A DNA stretch of 64,000 nucleotides from Arthrobacter sp. SLBN-83 (GTDB lineage: Bacteria; Actinomycetota; Actinomycetes; Actinomycetales; Micrococcaceae), in assembly GCF_006715285.1 (NCBI RefSeq), contig NZ_VFMX01000001.1:2666001-2730000 (forward strand), read 5' to 3'. Made by a program: the position numbers and the translations under genes. The notes below the pieces were generated by a model that worked only from the letters and a program-made list of their open reading frames with translations, searched no databases and had not been told where the DNA came from. Within the stretch, counting starts at the first letter, position 1. Each line of letters starts with the position of its first letter. This document shows, in pieces, positions 9,265 through 18,226 of this stretch.

Positions 9265-10530
9265 TCAGGAAGCGGGAACCACCGGGGCCAGGCGGCGGAC
9301 TGCAAAGTTGTCGACGGCGGCATGGTAGCTTTCCAGCGTGATGGCGGCAGTGCGCTGCCAGCCGGAGTTCTGCGCACGGATGGCGGCGGCCCGGCCCAGG
9401 TCCTCGCGGGTGGCGGGGTCGTCGTACAGGGCCTCCAGTGCGTCGGCCCAGTCTGCAGCGTGGTGGCCGTCCACCAGCAACCCGGTACGGCCATGGAAGA
9501 TCGCACGCGACAGCCCGCCCACGCGCGTGGCCACCACCGGCGTGCCGCAGGCTTGGGCCTCGAGGGCCACCAGCCCGAAGGATTCGCTGAAGGAAGGCAT
9601 CACCACAACGTCGGCCGCGCGGAACCAGGACGCAAGCTCAGGCGCCTTGACGGGCGGAAGCTGCGTGACGACGTCGTCCATTCCTGCCTCCTTGATGAGG
9701 CAGCGGAGGTTGAACTCCTTGTTGCCGCTCAAGGCACCCAGGATGGTGACGCGCAGGTCGATGTCCGGGCGGCGTTTCCGCAGCAGCGCGGCCGCCTTCA
9801 CCAGCACCTGCGGACCTTTCAGCCGCTGGATCCGGCCGGCGAAGACGAGGTGGAAGGTGTCCGGGCTGACGCCGTGCTGTGCCCTGGACCGTGCGCGGAA
9901 TGCCGGGGTGAACGTGGCGAGGTCCACGCCGGGCGGCGCGATATCGATGCGGTCGTAGGTGGCCCCGTAGTGGGAGACGAGCTCGGCGGCCTCGGAGCTG
10001 GTGTTGGCGATGAGCCTCGACGCACCCTCCACAATGCGGTGTTCGCCCAGCTCACGCCGCCGCGGCTCCGGCTGCTCGCCGGACTCCAGCAGCAGGTTCT
10101 TGACCTTGGCCATGGTGTGCATGGTGTGCACCAGCGGCACGCCCCACAGCTGGGACAGCTCCAGCCCGGCAATCCCGGACACCCAGTAGTGCGAATGGAT
10201 CACGTCGTAGCGCCCGTGCGGCTGGCGCCGGCGGATCTGCTCGATTTCCGCCACCATGGCGTGCAGCAGCCCGGGGAGCTCCTCCTTGGGGATCTTCCTG
10301 GGCGGTCCGGCCAGCACGTTGTGCACGCACACACCGGGATCGGGATGCTCGACGGCGGGCTGGTCAACGGAAGTGGCGCGCGTGAAGATCTCCACCTCAA
10401 CACCCGCCTCCGCCAGCGCGGACGCCAGCTCGCGGATGTAGACGTTCATTCCGCCGGCATCGCCCGAACCGGGCTGTTCCATGGGGGAGGTGTGGAGGGA
10501 GAGCAAAGCGACCCTGCGGATCAGTGCCAT
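9265..10530 (-). CDS. mshA: D-inositol-3-phosphate glycosyltransferase MshA
   Basis: First committed step of mycothiol synthesis: transfers GlcNAc from UDP-GlcNAc to 1D-myo-inositol 3-phosphate. The 421 residues show the GT4 features: N-terminal GSGDAGGMNVYIREL acceptor/nucleotide loop, HSHYWVSG, VHTMHTMAKVKN, and the C-terminal ESFGLVALEAQACGTPV with the EX7E nucleotide-sugar site. The ATG is preceded by a strong AAGGAGGT. Its acceptor derives from Ino1, encoded about 3 kb away. It lies between a GH4 gene and fhs with gaps of 64 and 78 bp, possibly partly co-transcribed. Confidence 0.95.
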   Translation of the reverse strand: MALIRRVALLSLHTSPMEQPGSGDAGGMNVYIRELASALAEAGVEVEIFTRATSVDQPAVEHPDPGVCVHNVLAGPPRKIPKEELPGLLHAMVAEIEQIRRRQPHGRYDVIHSHYWVSGIAGLELSQLWGVPLVHTMHTMAKVKNLLLESGEQPEPRRRELGEHRIVEGASRLIANTSSEAAELVSHYGATYDRIDIAPPGVDLATFTPAFRARSRAQHGVSPDTFHLVFAGRIQRLKGPQVLVKAAALLRKRRPDIDLRVTILGALSGNKEFNLRCLIKEAGMDDVVTQLPPVKAPELASWFRAADVVVMPSFSESFGLVALEAQACGTPVVATRVGGLSRAIFHGRTGLLVDGHHAADWADALEALYDDPATREDLGRAAAIRAQNSGWQRTAAITLESYHAAVDNFAVRRLAPVVPAS

Positions 10531-10594
10531 GGAACCTCCTTCCGGCCGCCGGCGCGTGTGAGGGGAGCCGGTTCAGTGCGCATTCGGTAAAACA

Positions 10595-12034
10595 CTACTC
10601 CTTCCCGTAACGCTCACCGCCCTCCCACATCTTCCCCAGATCCGGAAATGCCTGTTCGTAGCCGGCCAGGAGCTTGCCGGCCAGGCCTGCCGAATCCACC
10701 AGCGGATGCCGGGCGAAGGCCGCAAGGGCCGCGGCACGGTCCCCGGTTGTGGCGGCCTGGACCGTGAGTCTTTCCACCTCCTTGACCCGCTGGAGCAGCT
10801 CGAGCTGCGCCCCGGCGGGCAGCTGCTGCGGCAGCGGGACGGCACCCGTAGCGGTGACAGTGCAGGGAATTTCGACGACGGCGTCCGCGGGAAGGCCGGG
10901 AATGGCGGGTTGGGAAGGGCTTGGCCCGGCCGGGGCCGGTTCAGGTGCCCTCGTTTCCGGGCGGACAGGAGGAGGCAGGGCGTTCCGGGTATTCAGGATC
11001 AGCTGGGCCTCCCCACCACCGGCCAGGGCGCGCATGGCGGCCAGCGCCACCCGTTCATACCCGCCACCCGCCAGGTCTTCCTCGGTCCGGCGCTCGCCGT
11101 CACGCCGCGCCTCGGCCAGGTACCCCTCCTCCCGCGACCGCCGGGCCTCCTCCCACAGCCGGTAGGCATCAGGCCCTGCAGAGGCCAGCCGCGGATACAG
11201 CTCCTGCTGCTGGCCGTGGATGGTCTCCCCACGGGTCTGTGCCATGGCCTGCATCGCCCGCCAGGCGGCGCCCTGTTCGTAGTAGTAATACAGGTACTCG
11301 TTGGGCAGCAGCCCCAGCGCGGCCAGGAACGGCTGCGGGAGGAGCCTGCCCTCCTCGAACGTCTGCAGGGCACCGGCGTCAGCCAACAGGCCAGGCAGCA
11401 CATCCCTCCCGCCGGACTCCAGCCGGTACAGCCAGCCCAGGTGGTTCAGCCCGTAGTAGCCCACGCCGTCGAGCCTTCCCCCAGGCAAGGAGACGCCCGC
11501 AGCCCGCGCGGCCCGCTGCACCAGTCCGCCCGCCGAGTCGCAGATGCCGATGACCCTGTGGCCCAGGACAGGGAGGAGCGCCTCCGTAACCATGCCGGCC
11601 GGATTGGTGAAGTTGATCAGCCAGGCGTCCGGGCAGTGCTCCCGCATTAGCCGGGCAAGGCCAAGCATGTGCGGAATGGTCCGGAGGGCGTAGGAAATCC
11701 CGCCGGCGCCAGTGGTTTCCTGCCCCAGCAGCCCAAGGTCCTGGGCCACCTTCTCATCCGCGATCCGCCCCGCCGTGCCGCCCGGGCGGATCGCGGCAAA
11801 AACCATGTCCGTACCGTCCAGGGCAGAGACAAGATCGGTAGTTGCACGTATGGGAAGACGCCCACCCTGGCTGGCGGGCATACTCTGCAGCACCGAGGTG
11901 ACGGCCTGCAGCCGGGCGGGATCGACGTCGTACAGCACCAGCTCGGTGACCAGCCCGGCAAAGGGCCCGGACACCAAAGCCCGGTATATGAGCGGCACCC
12001 GGAAACCCCCGCCGCCGGCGATCATCAGCCGCAT
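10595..12034 (-). CDS. GH4 family 6-phospho-beta-glucosidase
   Basis: NAD-dependent and divalent-metal-dependent hydrolase of phosphorylated beta-glucosides (LicH/CelF type), working in the cytoplasm on PTS-imported sugars. The N terminus MRLMIAGGGGFRVPLIY is the GH4 Rossmann loop; NFTNPAGMVTEAL, the metal-binding Cys in GICDSAGG and the His in YGLNHLGW follow. At 479 residues it is a little longer than the usual 430-450, with a proline- and alanine-rich stretch (APEPAPAGPSPSQPA) in the middle. No clear ribosome site precedes the ATG. It is divergent from a PfkB kinase with about 90 bp between; no PTS permease is nearby, so its in vivo substrate is open. Confidence 0.87.
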   Translation of the reverse strand: MRLMIAGGGGFRVPLIYRALVSGPFAGLVTELVLYDVDPARLQAVTSVLQSMPASQGGRLPIRATTDLVSALDGTDMVFAAIRPGGTAGRIADEKVAQDLGLLGQETTGAGGISYALRTIPHMLGLARLMREHCPDAWLINFTNPAGMVTEALLPVLGHRVIGICDSAGGLVQRAARAAGVSLPGGRLDGVGYYGLNHLGWLYRLESGGRDVLPGLLADAGALQTFEEGRLLPQPFLAALGLLPNEYLYYYYEQGAAWRAMQAMAQTRGETIHGQQQELYPRLASAGPDAYRLWEEARRSREEGYLAEARRDGERRTEEDLAGGGYERVALAAMRALAGGGEAQLILNTRNALPPPVRPETRAPEPAPAGPSPSQPAIPGLPADAVVEIPCTVTATGAVPLPQQLPAGAQLELLQRVKEVERLTVQAATTGDRAAALAAFARHPLVDSAGLAGKLLAGYEQAFPDLGKMWEGGERYGKE

Positions 12035-12111
12035 GGATGAAGTCTAGGACCGGCCCCTGACAACGTGTCCAGACCGTTCCAAAGCCCCTACCGGAACACG
12101 AAGGTGCGGCG

Positions 12112-12117
12112 TATCCT
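12112..12117 (+). promoter_or_regulatory. -10 hexamer TATCCT, leaderless spacing to PfkB kinase
   Basis: TATCCT ends 7 nt before the ATG at 12125, so transcription should start at or next to the start codon. Confidence 0.5.
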
Positions 12118-12124
12118 GCGCACT

Positions 12125-13216
12125 ATGGACGCGATGCCAGCCCGCACCTTCGATCCGCTGGCTGCCGTCCGCCCACACGCGGAGCCGGGATTCGACCTCC
12201 TGCTCGCCGGGACCGTTTTCCAGGACATCATCTTCACTGGCCTGCCCCACGGGCCGGAACCAGGTACCGAAATCTGGAGCGATGGCATGGGCAGCTGCCC
12301 CGGCGGGGTGGCGAACCAGGCCATCGCCGCCGCCAGGCTGGGACTGCGCACAGGGCTTGCGGCCGCCTTCGGGGACGACGGCTACGGGGACTTCAACTGG
12401 AAGATCCTCTCCGGCCAGGAACACGTCGATCTCAGTCTGTCCCGCCGCGTCCCGGGCTGGCACTCGCCGGTCACGGTATCCCTTTGCGTGGACCAGGACC
12501 GTTCCCTGGTGACCCACGGGCACTCTGCCCCGGTGACGAACTCCGAACTGATCGGAGACCCGCCCAGCGCGCTCGCCGGCATCGCGGAAGTGGGCTTGGA
12601 GTTGGAACCATGGGCCCGGGCTGCGCATTCGGCCGGAGTGAAGCTGTTCGGGGACGTGGGCTGGGACCCCAGCGGGGAATGGGCGCCGGTGCGGCTGGAC
12701 AACCTGCAGTACTTTTACGCCTTCCTGCCAAACCAGCGCGAAGCCATGGCCTTCACCGGCAAGGACAGCCCGTGGAACGCCCTCTACGCACTGGCTGACC
12801 GCGTCCCCGTGGCGGTGGTGACCCTAGGAGCGCAGGGCGCCATGGCAGTGGACTCGGAAACAGGGGAGGAGGAGTGGGTCCCGTCGCTTCCCGTCAAGGC
12901 CCATGACCCCACGGGAGCGGGTGACTGCTTTGACGCGGCGTTCATCGTGGGCACCCTTGCCGGCTGGCCGCTGGGGGACAGGCTGCGGTTCGCCAACCTG
13001 TGCGCCTCGCTGGCCGTGCAGGAGGTGGGCGGATCCCTGGCAGCGCCGGGCTGGGGCGACATTGCCGACTGGTGGAAACGCGCCAACGCCCGGCCGGAAC
13101 GGCAGACCAGCCAATGGCTGCGCCGCTTCGGATTCCTGGCGGACATCATCGAGGACGTGCCGCTGGCTGCCCAGCGCCGCGCCTCAGCCACCATCGCGCA
13201 CCTGTCTGATGCCTGA
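12125..13216 (+). CDS. PfkB family carbohydrate kinase
   Basis: Ribokinase-fold sugar kinase. The N-terminal glycine-rich signature is SCPGGVANQAIAAARLG, and the C-terminal signature DPTGAGDCFDAAF holds the catalytic Asp and anion hole. The ATG at 12125 is chosen because a TATCCT hexamer lies 7 nt upstream and the residues before it look non-native; the frame stays open from a GTG at 12065. The result is 363 residues, longer than ribokinase because of a C-terminal tail of about 60 residues. It is divergent from a 6-phospho-beta-glucosidase gene, so both may serve carbohydrate use. The substrate cannot be read from the sequence. Confidence 0.88.
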   Translation: MDAMPARTFDPLAAVRPHAEPGFDLLLAGTVFQDIIFTGLPHGPEPGTEIWSDGMGSCPGGVANQAIAAARLGLRTGLAAAFGDDGYGDFNWKILSGQEHVDLSLSRRVPGWHSPVTVSLCVDQDRSLVTHGHSAPVTNSELIGDPPSALAGIAEVGLELEPWARAAHSAGVKLFGDVGWDPSGEWAPVRLDNLQYFYAFLPNQREAMAFTGKDSPWNALYALADRVPVAVVTLGAQGAMAVDSETGEEEWVPSLPVKAHDPTGAGDCFDAAFIVGTLAGWPLGDRLRFANLCASLAVQEVGGSLAAPGWGDIADWWKRANARPERQTSQWLRRFGFLADIIEDVPLAAQRRASATIAHLSDA

Positions 13217-13259
13217 GCGATGCTGGAGGCCCTGATTATTCGGCGCGAAGTGCCCGCAC

Positions 13260-13265
13260 TAGAAT
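13260..13265 (+). promoter_or_regulatory. -10 hexamer TAGAAT, leaderless spacing to alr
   Basis: TAGAAT followed by 7 nt and the GTG of alr; no ribosome binding site is present, which fits leaderless translation. Confidence 0.55.
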
Positions 13266-13272
13266 CAATCAG

Positions 13273-14511
13273 GTGACCTACCCCGCAACGACCGGTGAAT
13301 TCAGTGCTGCCTCCGGGCCGGACCCCCGCCATGAGCGGTCCGCCGTGATCGACCTGGACGCCATCCGGCACAACGTCCGCCGGCTTGCCGCCGCTGCTTC
13401 CCCCGCGAAAGTCATGGCCGTCGTGAAGGCCGATGCATACGGCCATGGCGCCGTACCGGTGGCCCGCGCAGCCCTGCAGGCAGGCGCCTCCTGGCTGGGT
13501 GTGGCCCACATTTCCGAGGCCCTCGCGCTGCGCGCCGCCGGCATTGATGCACCGCTGCTGGCCTGGCTGCACACCACGGACAGCAACTTCGGCGCGGCCG
13601 TGGCTGCCGGCGTCGACATCGGCTGCTCGGGCTGGGAGCTGGAACGCATCGTTGCCGCGGCACGTGAGCAGGAACGCCCCGCACGTATCCACCTCAAGGT
13701 GGACACCGGGCTTGGCCGCAACGGCGCCACCCCTGAGACCTGGGACCGGCTGGTGGGGGAGGCCGTGGAATACCAGGACCAGGGCCTGCTGCGCGTGGTG
13801 GGCATCTTCTCCCACCTGGCCGTCGCTGACGAACCGGAGCGGCCCGAAACGGACCAGCAGGTGGCAGCCTTCCGTGAGGCGCTCGCCATCGCCGAGGACG
13901 CGGGCGTGGATCTTGAGGTCCGGCACCTGGCCAACACCCCCGCCACGTTGTCCCGACCGGACACCCACTTCGACCTGGTGCGGGTCGGCCTGGGCATTTA
14001 CGGGCTGTCGCCGTTTGATGGGACCACCTCCGCTGAGCTGGGCCTCCGCCCCGCCATGACGCTGCGCACCCTGGTGTCGCAGTGCAAGCAGGTTCCCGCG
14101 GGGCAGGGGGTCTCCTACGGTCTGCACTACCGCACCAGGGAAGCCGGCACCCTCGCGCTCATTCCGCTGGGTTATGCCGACGGCGTCCCCCGCGTCGCCA
14201 CCGGCGGTCCCGTCCGCGTCGCGGGCAAGACCTACCCCGTGGTGGGGCGGATCGCCATGGACCAGATGGTGATCGACCTGGGGCCGGAAGCATCCGGAGC
14301 CGGCCTGCAGGGCACGGAAGCGGAGCTGTTCGGCAGCGGCGCCGACGGGGGGCCCACCGTTGACGACTGGGCGCGCGCAGCCGGAACCATTAACTACGAG
14401 GTGGTGACCCGGATCAGCCCCCGCGTCCCCCGCCGTTTTATCAACGAGGACGATCCTGCGGACAACAGCCAGGGCCTGGCGGCCGTCCGCGGCAAGGCGG
14501 GAGCGGCATGA
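13273..14511 (+). CDS. alr: alanine racemase
   Basis: PLP-dependent interconversion of L- and D-alanine for peptidoglycan. The PLP lysine is in the motif AVVKADAYGHG near residue 55 and the catalytic tyrosine in SYGLHYRT; the C terminus carries the beta-domain motif RIAMDQMVIDLG. The GTG start has a TAGAAT hexamer 7 nt upstream and no ribosome site. 412 residues include about 20 extra N-terminal residues before the usual start of the fold. It heads a tightly packed operon (alr-tsaE-tsaB-rimI-tsaD) in which each junction overlaps by a few bases. Confidence 0.96.
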   Translation: MTYPATTGEFSAASGPDPRHERSAVIDLDAIRHNVRRLAAAASPAKVMAVVKADAYGHGAVPVARAALQAGASWLGVAHISEALALRAAGIDAPLLAWLHTTDSNFGAAVAAGVDIGCSGWELERIVAAAREQERPARIHLKVDTGLGRNGATPETWDRLVGEAVEYQDQGLLRVVGIFSHLAVADEPERPETDQQVAAFREALAIAEDAGVDLEVRHLANTPATLSRPDTHFDLVRVGLGIYGLSPFDGTTSAELGLRPAMTLRTLVSQCKQVPAGQGVSYGLHYRTREAGTLALIPLGYADGVPRVATGGPVRVAGKTYPVVGRIAMDQMVIDLGPEASGAGLQGTEAELFGSGADGGPTVDDWARAAGTINYEVVTRISPRVPRRFINEDDPADNSQGLAAVRGKAGAA

Positions 14512-15110
14512 GTGCGCCCGGGCAGTTGGCGGCCAACTGGGAAAAGACCTTTACGGCGACGACGGCGGAACAGACCCACGCGTTCGGCGCCCGTTTGGCG
14601 GAGGTGCTGCGGGCCGGTGACCTGCTGGTGCTCTCCGGCGAGCTGGGTGCCGGGAAGACCACCTTCACGCAGGGGCTGGGCGAGGGCCTTGGGGTCCGCC
14701 CGGGCATCATCTCGCCCACCTTCGTCCTGGTCCGGATCCATCCCAACCTGCCGGACGGTCCGCGTCCCGGCGGCCCGGACCTGGTCCACGTGGACGCCTA
14801 CCGGCTGGGCTCGGCCGCGGAGATCGACGACATCGACCTTGAAAACACCATGGACTCCTCCGTCACGGTGGTGGAGTGGGGGCACGAACGGGTGGAACAC
14901 CTGAGCGACAGCCGCCTGGAAATCGACCTGCACCGTGCCATCGGACTGGGTGGTATCGGGCTGGGGAGCACCGGGCTGGGAACCTCCGCGGACCTGGACT
15001 TTGACGGCGAGGACACCGACGAACCCCGCACCATCGTGATGCGCGGATACGGGCCCCGGTGGGCAACGGCTCCCGAACTCGGAAGCCCGGAAGGGAGCAA
15101 CCCGTGCTGA
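14508..15110 (+). CDS. tsaE: tRNA threonylcarbamoyladenosine biosynthesis ATPase TsaE
   Basis: ATPase that drives the TsaB-TsaD complex in making t6A37 on ANN-decoding tRNAs. The Walker A motif is GELGAGKTTFTQGLG near residue 45, followed by SPTFVLVR and the Walker B-like VHVDAYRLG. Start ATG overlaps the alr stop (ATGA). At 200 residues it is longer than most TsaE (about 150): after the core there is a glycine-rich stretch (IGLGGIGLGSTGLG) and an acidic tail, probably lineage-specific. The next gene, tsaB, overlaps its last 7 bases. Confidence 0.94.
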   Translation: MSAPGQLAANWEKTFTATTAEQTHAFGARLAEVLRAGDLLVLSGELGAGKTTFTQGLGEGLGVRPGIISPTFVLVRIHPNLPDGPRPGGPDLVHVDAYRLGSAAEIDDIDLENTMDSSVTVVEWGHERVEHLSDSRLEIDLHRAIGLGGIGLGSTGLGTSADLDFDGEDTDEPRTIVMRGYGPRWATAPELGSPEGSNPC

Positions 15111-15775
15111 TTCTCGCCATTGATACCTCGGCCGTGGCCAGCGCCGCACTTGTGTCGGACGACGCCCCGGAAAGCGTAGTGGCAAGCTTCGCCACGGAAG
15201 ACACCCGCAGCCACGCGGAAGTGCTCGCCCCGGGCATCCACACCATGATGTCCGAGGCGGGCGTCAAGGGGCAGGACGTCGACGCCATCGTGGTGGGCGT
15301 GGGTCCCGGCCCCTTCACCGGGCTGCGTTCGGGCATTGCCACGGCGCGCACCCTGGCTTTCGTCTGGGGTAAGCCCCTGCACGGCGTGATGAGCCTGGAT
15401 GCCGTGGCTCTTGAAGTTGCCGAATCCACGGCGGCGCCATCCGAGTTCCTGGTGGTCACGGACGCCCGCCGCAAGGAGGTCTACTGGGCCCGCTACAGCC
15501 TCAGCGATGCCCAGCTGCCGCAGCTGGAGGACGGTCCGCATGTCGGCTTCGCGGCAGACCTTCCGGACCTGCCCGCCTTCGGCGCAGGCGCCGGGCTCTA
15601 CGGTGAGACGCTCCAGGCCCACCCGGAGTTCGACGGCGAGCAGCCGGACGCCCTGTACCTTGGCCAGTTCGCCCTCGCGCGTCTCGCCTCCGGACACGCC
15701 CTGCTGGACTCCACCCCCCTTTACCTGCGCGAATCCGACGCCCAGGTTCCCGGACCACGGAAGCGGGCACTGTGA
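15104..15775 (+). CDS. tsaB: tRNA threonylcarbamoyladenosine biosynthesis protein TsaB
   Basis: Inactive TsaD paralogue that forms the scaffold of the t6A-making TsaB-TsaD-TsaE complex. The GTG at 15104 is chosen because GGAAGGGAG sits 6 nt before it and the protein then begins with the ASKHA motif ILAIDTSAVASAALV; an ATG further upstream lies inside tsaE. 223 residues. The motif VVGVGPGPFTGLRSGIATA is characteristic. It overlaps tsaE by 7 nt and rimI by 4 nt (GTGA), so the three are translationally coupled. Confidence 0.94.
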   Translation: MLILAIDTSAVASAALVSDDAPESVVASFATEDTRSHAEVLAPGIHTMMSEAGVKGQDVDAIVVGVGPGPFTGLRSGIATARTLAFVWGKPLHGVMSLDAVALEVAESTAAPSEFLVVTDARRKEVYWARYSLSDAQLPQLEDGPHVGFAADLPDLPAFGAGAGLYGETLQAHPEFDGEQPDALYLGQFALARLASGHALLDSTPLYLRESDAQVPGPRKRAL

Positions 15776-16290
15776 CCACCATCCCGGACCCCCGCATGGC
15801 CGGAATCACCATCCGCGACATGACCCTCGACGACGTGCCCGCCGTCGGCGTTCTCGAACACAAGCTCTTCCCGATTGACGCCTGGCCCGTGCAAATGTTC
15901 CTGGACGAGCTCTCCCAGCCTGAGACCCGCCACTACCTAGTGGCGGAGGGCAGCGACGGCATCGTAGGGTACGCCGGCCTGATGTGCATCGAGCCCATCG
16001 CGGACGTCCAGACCATCGCGGTCGTCCCCGACTATGAGGGCCGCGGCATCGGCAGCACGCTGCTGACGCACCTGATCGACGAGGCCCGTCAGCGCGGCGC
16101 CGCCGATGTCCTGCTCGAAGTCCGTGCCGACAACCCCCGGGCGCAGCAGCTGTATGTGCGGTTCGGCTTCGAACAGATCCACGTCCGGCCGCGCTATTAC
16201 CGGGACGGCGTGGATGCCCTCATCATGCGCCTCCAGCTGACCGCACCGCACCCCGAAGGCCACGAAGCAACGGAAGCAGGCCAGGCATGA
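15772..16290 (+). CDS. rimI: ribosomal protein S18 alanine N-acetyltransferase RimI
   Basis: GNAT-fold acetyltransferase of the RimI group, which acetylates the N-terminal alanine of ribosomal protein S18. The acetyl-CoA binding motif A is [18 protein letters not shown], followed by [18 protein letters not shown], typical of RimI. The GTG start overlaps the tsaB stop, and the tsaD ATG overlaps its own stop. Its place between tsaB and tsaD is the common bacterial arrangement and supports the assignment. 172 residues. Confidence 0.9.
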   Translation: MTTIPDPRMAGITIRDMTLDDVPAVGVLEHKLFPIDAWPVQMFLDELSQPETRHYLVAEGSDGIVGYAGLMCIEPIADVQTIAVVPDYEGRGIGSTLLTHLIDEARQRGAADVLLEVRADNPRAQQLYVRFGFEQIHVRPRYYRDGVDALIMRLQLTAPHPEGHEATEAGQA

Positions 16291-17378
16291 ACCGCACCCA
16301 GCCCCTGGTACTGGGCATTGAATCATCCTGCGACGAAACCGGCGTAGGCATCGTCCGCGGCACCGAACTCCTGACCAACACGGTTTCTTCCTCCATGGAT
16401 GAGCACGTCCGCTTCGGCGGAGTCATCCCGGAGATCGCTTCCCGGGCGCACCTTGATGCCTTCGTCCCCACCCTTGAACAGGCCCTGGCGGACGCCGGGG
16501 TGACCCTGGAGGAAGTGGACGCCATCGCCGTCACCTCCGGACCCGGGCTTGCCGGCGCGCTGATGGTGGGCGTGTGCGCTGCCAAGGCGCTCGCCGTCGC
16601 CACAGGCAAGCCACTGTTTGCGATCAACCACCTGGTGGCGCACGTGGGCGTGGGACTCCTGGACGACCGTGCAAGCGGCCGGAAGCAGGAGCTGCCGGAA
16701 AACCTGGGGGCCCTGCTGGTGTCCGGCGGCCACACCGAAATCCTGCGGATCAACAGCATCACCAGCGACGTGGAACTCCTGGGTTCCACCATCGACGATG
16801 CCGCCGGCGAGGCCTACGACAAGGTGGCCCGCATCCTGGGACTCGGCTACCCGGGCGGTCCCGCCATCGACAAAATGGCCCGCAACGGGAACCCGAAGGC
16901 GATCCGCTTTCCCCGCGGCCTCACCCAGCCCAAGTACATGGGCACTGCGGATGAACCCGGGCCGCACCGCTACGACTGGTCCTTCAGCGGGCTCAAGACG
17001 GCGGTTGCCCGGTGCGTGGAGCAGTTCGAAGCCCGGGGGGAAGAGATCCCCGTGGCAGACATCGCGGCGGCGTTCCAGGAGGCCGTGGTGGACGTGATCT
17101 CGTCCAAGGCGGTCCTGGCCTGCCGTGAGCACGGCATCAAGGACGTCCTGCTGGGTGGCGGGGTGGCAGCAAACTCGCGCCTGCGGGAACTGACGGGGCA
17201 ACGTTGCGCCTCTGCCGGCATCCGGCTGCATGTTCCGCCCCTGGACCTGTGCACGGACAACGGCGCCATGGTGGCCGCGCTCGGTGCCCAGCTGGTGATG
17301 GCGGGCGTGGCGCCCAGCGGAATCGGGTTTGCCCCGGACTCCTCCATGCCGGTCACCTCGGTGTCCCTCCCGGCCTGA
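16287..17378 (+). CDS. tsaD: tRNA N6-adenosine threonylcarbamoyltransferase TsaD
   Basis: Transfers the threonylcarbamoyl group to A37 of tRNA, last step of t6A synthesis. The metal-binding HLVAHVGVG (HxxxH), the start [27 protein letters not shown]-like [20 protein letters not shown] segments and LCTDNGAM (metal Asp) are all present. 363 residues, normal for the family. ATGA overlap with rimI. It is the last gene of the alr operon; a 61-bp palindrome begins 14 nt after its stop. Confidence 0.96.
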   Translation: MNRTQPLVLGIESSCDETGVGIVRGTELLTNTVSSSMDEHVRFGGVIPEIASRAHLDAFVPTLEQALADAGVTLEEVDAIAVTSGPGLAGALMVGVCAAKALAVATGKPLFAINHLVAHVGVGLLDDRASGRKQELPENLGALLVSGGHTEILRINSITSDVELLGSTIDDAAGEAYDKVARILGLGYPGGPAIDKMARNGNPKAIRFPRGLTQPKYMGTADEPGPHRYDWSFSGLKTAVARCVEQFEARGEEIPVADIAAAFQEAVVDVISSKAVLACREHGIKDVLLGGGVAANSRLRELTGQRCASAGIRLHVPPLDLCTDNGAMVAALGAQLVMAGVAPSGIGFAPDSSMPVTSVSLPA

Positions 17379-17392
17379 CCCTCCAACCCTCA

Positions 17393-17453
17393 GTTGCTCT
17401 ATCAGATATGGCTCCCAAACCGGCGGTTTAGGAGCCATATCTGATAGAGCAAC
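17393..17453. repeat. 61-bp palindromic element, copy 3
   Basis: Arms 17393-17421 and 17425-17453, loop GGC. The outer arm is GTTGCTCTATCAGATATGG, followed by CTCCCAAACC; the complement closes it with one mismatch. Located between the convergent tsaD and CPBP protease genes; its right end touches the stop codon of the protease directly. Confidence 0.92.
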
Positions 17454-18131
17454 TCAGGCCGCAAGAGTGGCGATGACAAGCAACGCCAGGTCGTGCAGCC
17501 CGTGGGCGGTTCCGGTGGCGAATGTTGAGCAGTGGCGAATTTTCATTCGGGCAGTGCTCCACAGCACACCGAATAACATCGTCACCAGGACTTGGAGCAC
17601 GTCCTGCCCGCCCGGGTAGTGCCACAGTCCGAAGAGCGCCGAGGACAGCAGCACGGCGGGTGCCCCGGAGCGCAGGTTCCGGTGCAGCGCGCCCAGGACA
17701 TAGCCGCGCCAAATGAGCTCCTCGCCGAACCCCACCAGCAGAAAGCTGCGCACTGCCGCGTACAGGAAGGGCAGCAATCCGCTTTGGCCTTCGCCGAACA
17801 TGCGGAAGCCCAGGGCGGCCAACGCCAGGGTCACGGCCAGCGTGACGGCCAGGAGCGCAAGGGCAGTGAGAAGCTGCCGCCCAACGTGCCGCGTGGAGAA
17901 CCCGACGGCGGCGGCGAACCTGATCCCCTCAGCACGGCCGGCAAGGGCGACGGTACCGAAGAAAACCACGAAGGGTGCAAGGCTGGCGGCGATCTGAACC
18001 GGAAGCTGGGCCTGCTCGGTAGCAGCAGCCAGCAGAGGCCAAAGTGAGGCCACCGCAAAGAGGACCAGCACTACCGCAATCAGGGGGAGGAGTGTGCCGC
18101 TTCGCTTGGCCACAGGGGGAGCAGTGGACAT
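17454..18131 (-). CDS. CPBP family intramembrane glutamic endopeptidase
   Basis: Membrane protease/Abi family (CAAX protease and bacteriocin-processing). Several hydrophobic helices; active-site motifs are EE137-138 with Arg142 in GEELIWRGYVLG, FGLWH ending at His171, and a further HxxH (HGLH, 210-213). The ATG at 18131 has a strong GGGAGGGGGAGG ribosome site. 225 residues. In bacteria such proteins can act in bacteriocin self-immunity or protein processing, but nothing nearby gives a substrate. Like the DUF559 gene earlier in the window, it is a single minus-strand gene bracketed by 61-bp palindromes (0 nt behind the stop, about 95 nt before the start). Confidence 0.87.
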   Translation of the reverse strand: MSTAPPVAKRSGTLLPLIAVVLVLFAVASLWPLLAAATEQAQLPVQIAASLAPFVVFFGTVALAGRAEGIRFAAAVGFSTRHVGRQLLTALALLAVTLAVTLALAALGFRMFGEGQSGLLPFLYAAVRSFLLVGFGEELIWRGYVLGALHRNLRSGAPAVLLSSALFGLWHYPGGQDVLQVLVTMLFGVLWSTARMKIRHCSTFATGTAHGLHDLALLVIATLAA

Positions 18132-18226
18132 TCAACCTCCCCCTCCCGCAGGAACTCACATGCCTACGGAAAAGAATCGCGCCCCATCGCAGGGCTGGGC
18201 AGGGCCCAAAGGCCCGCAAACCTTCA

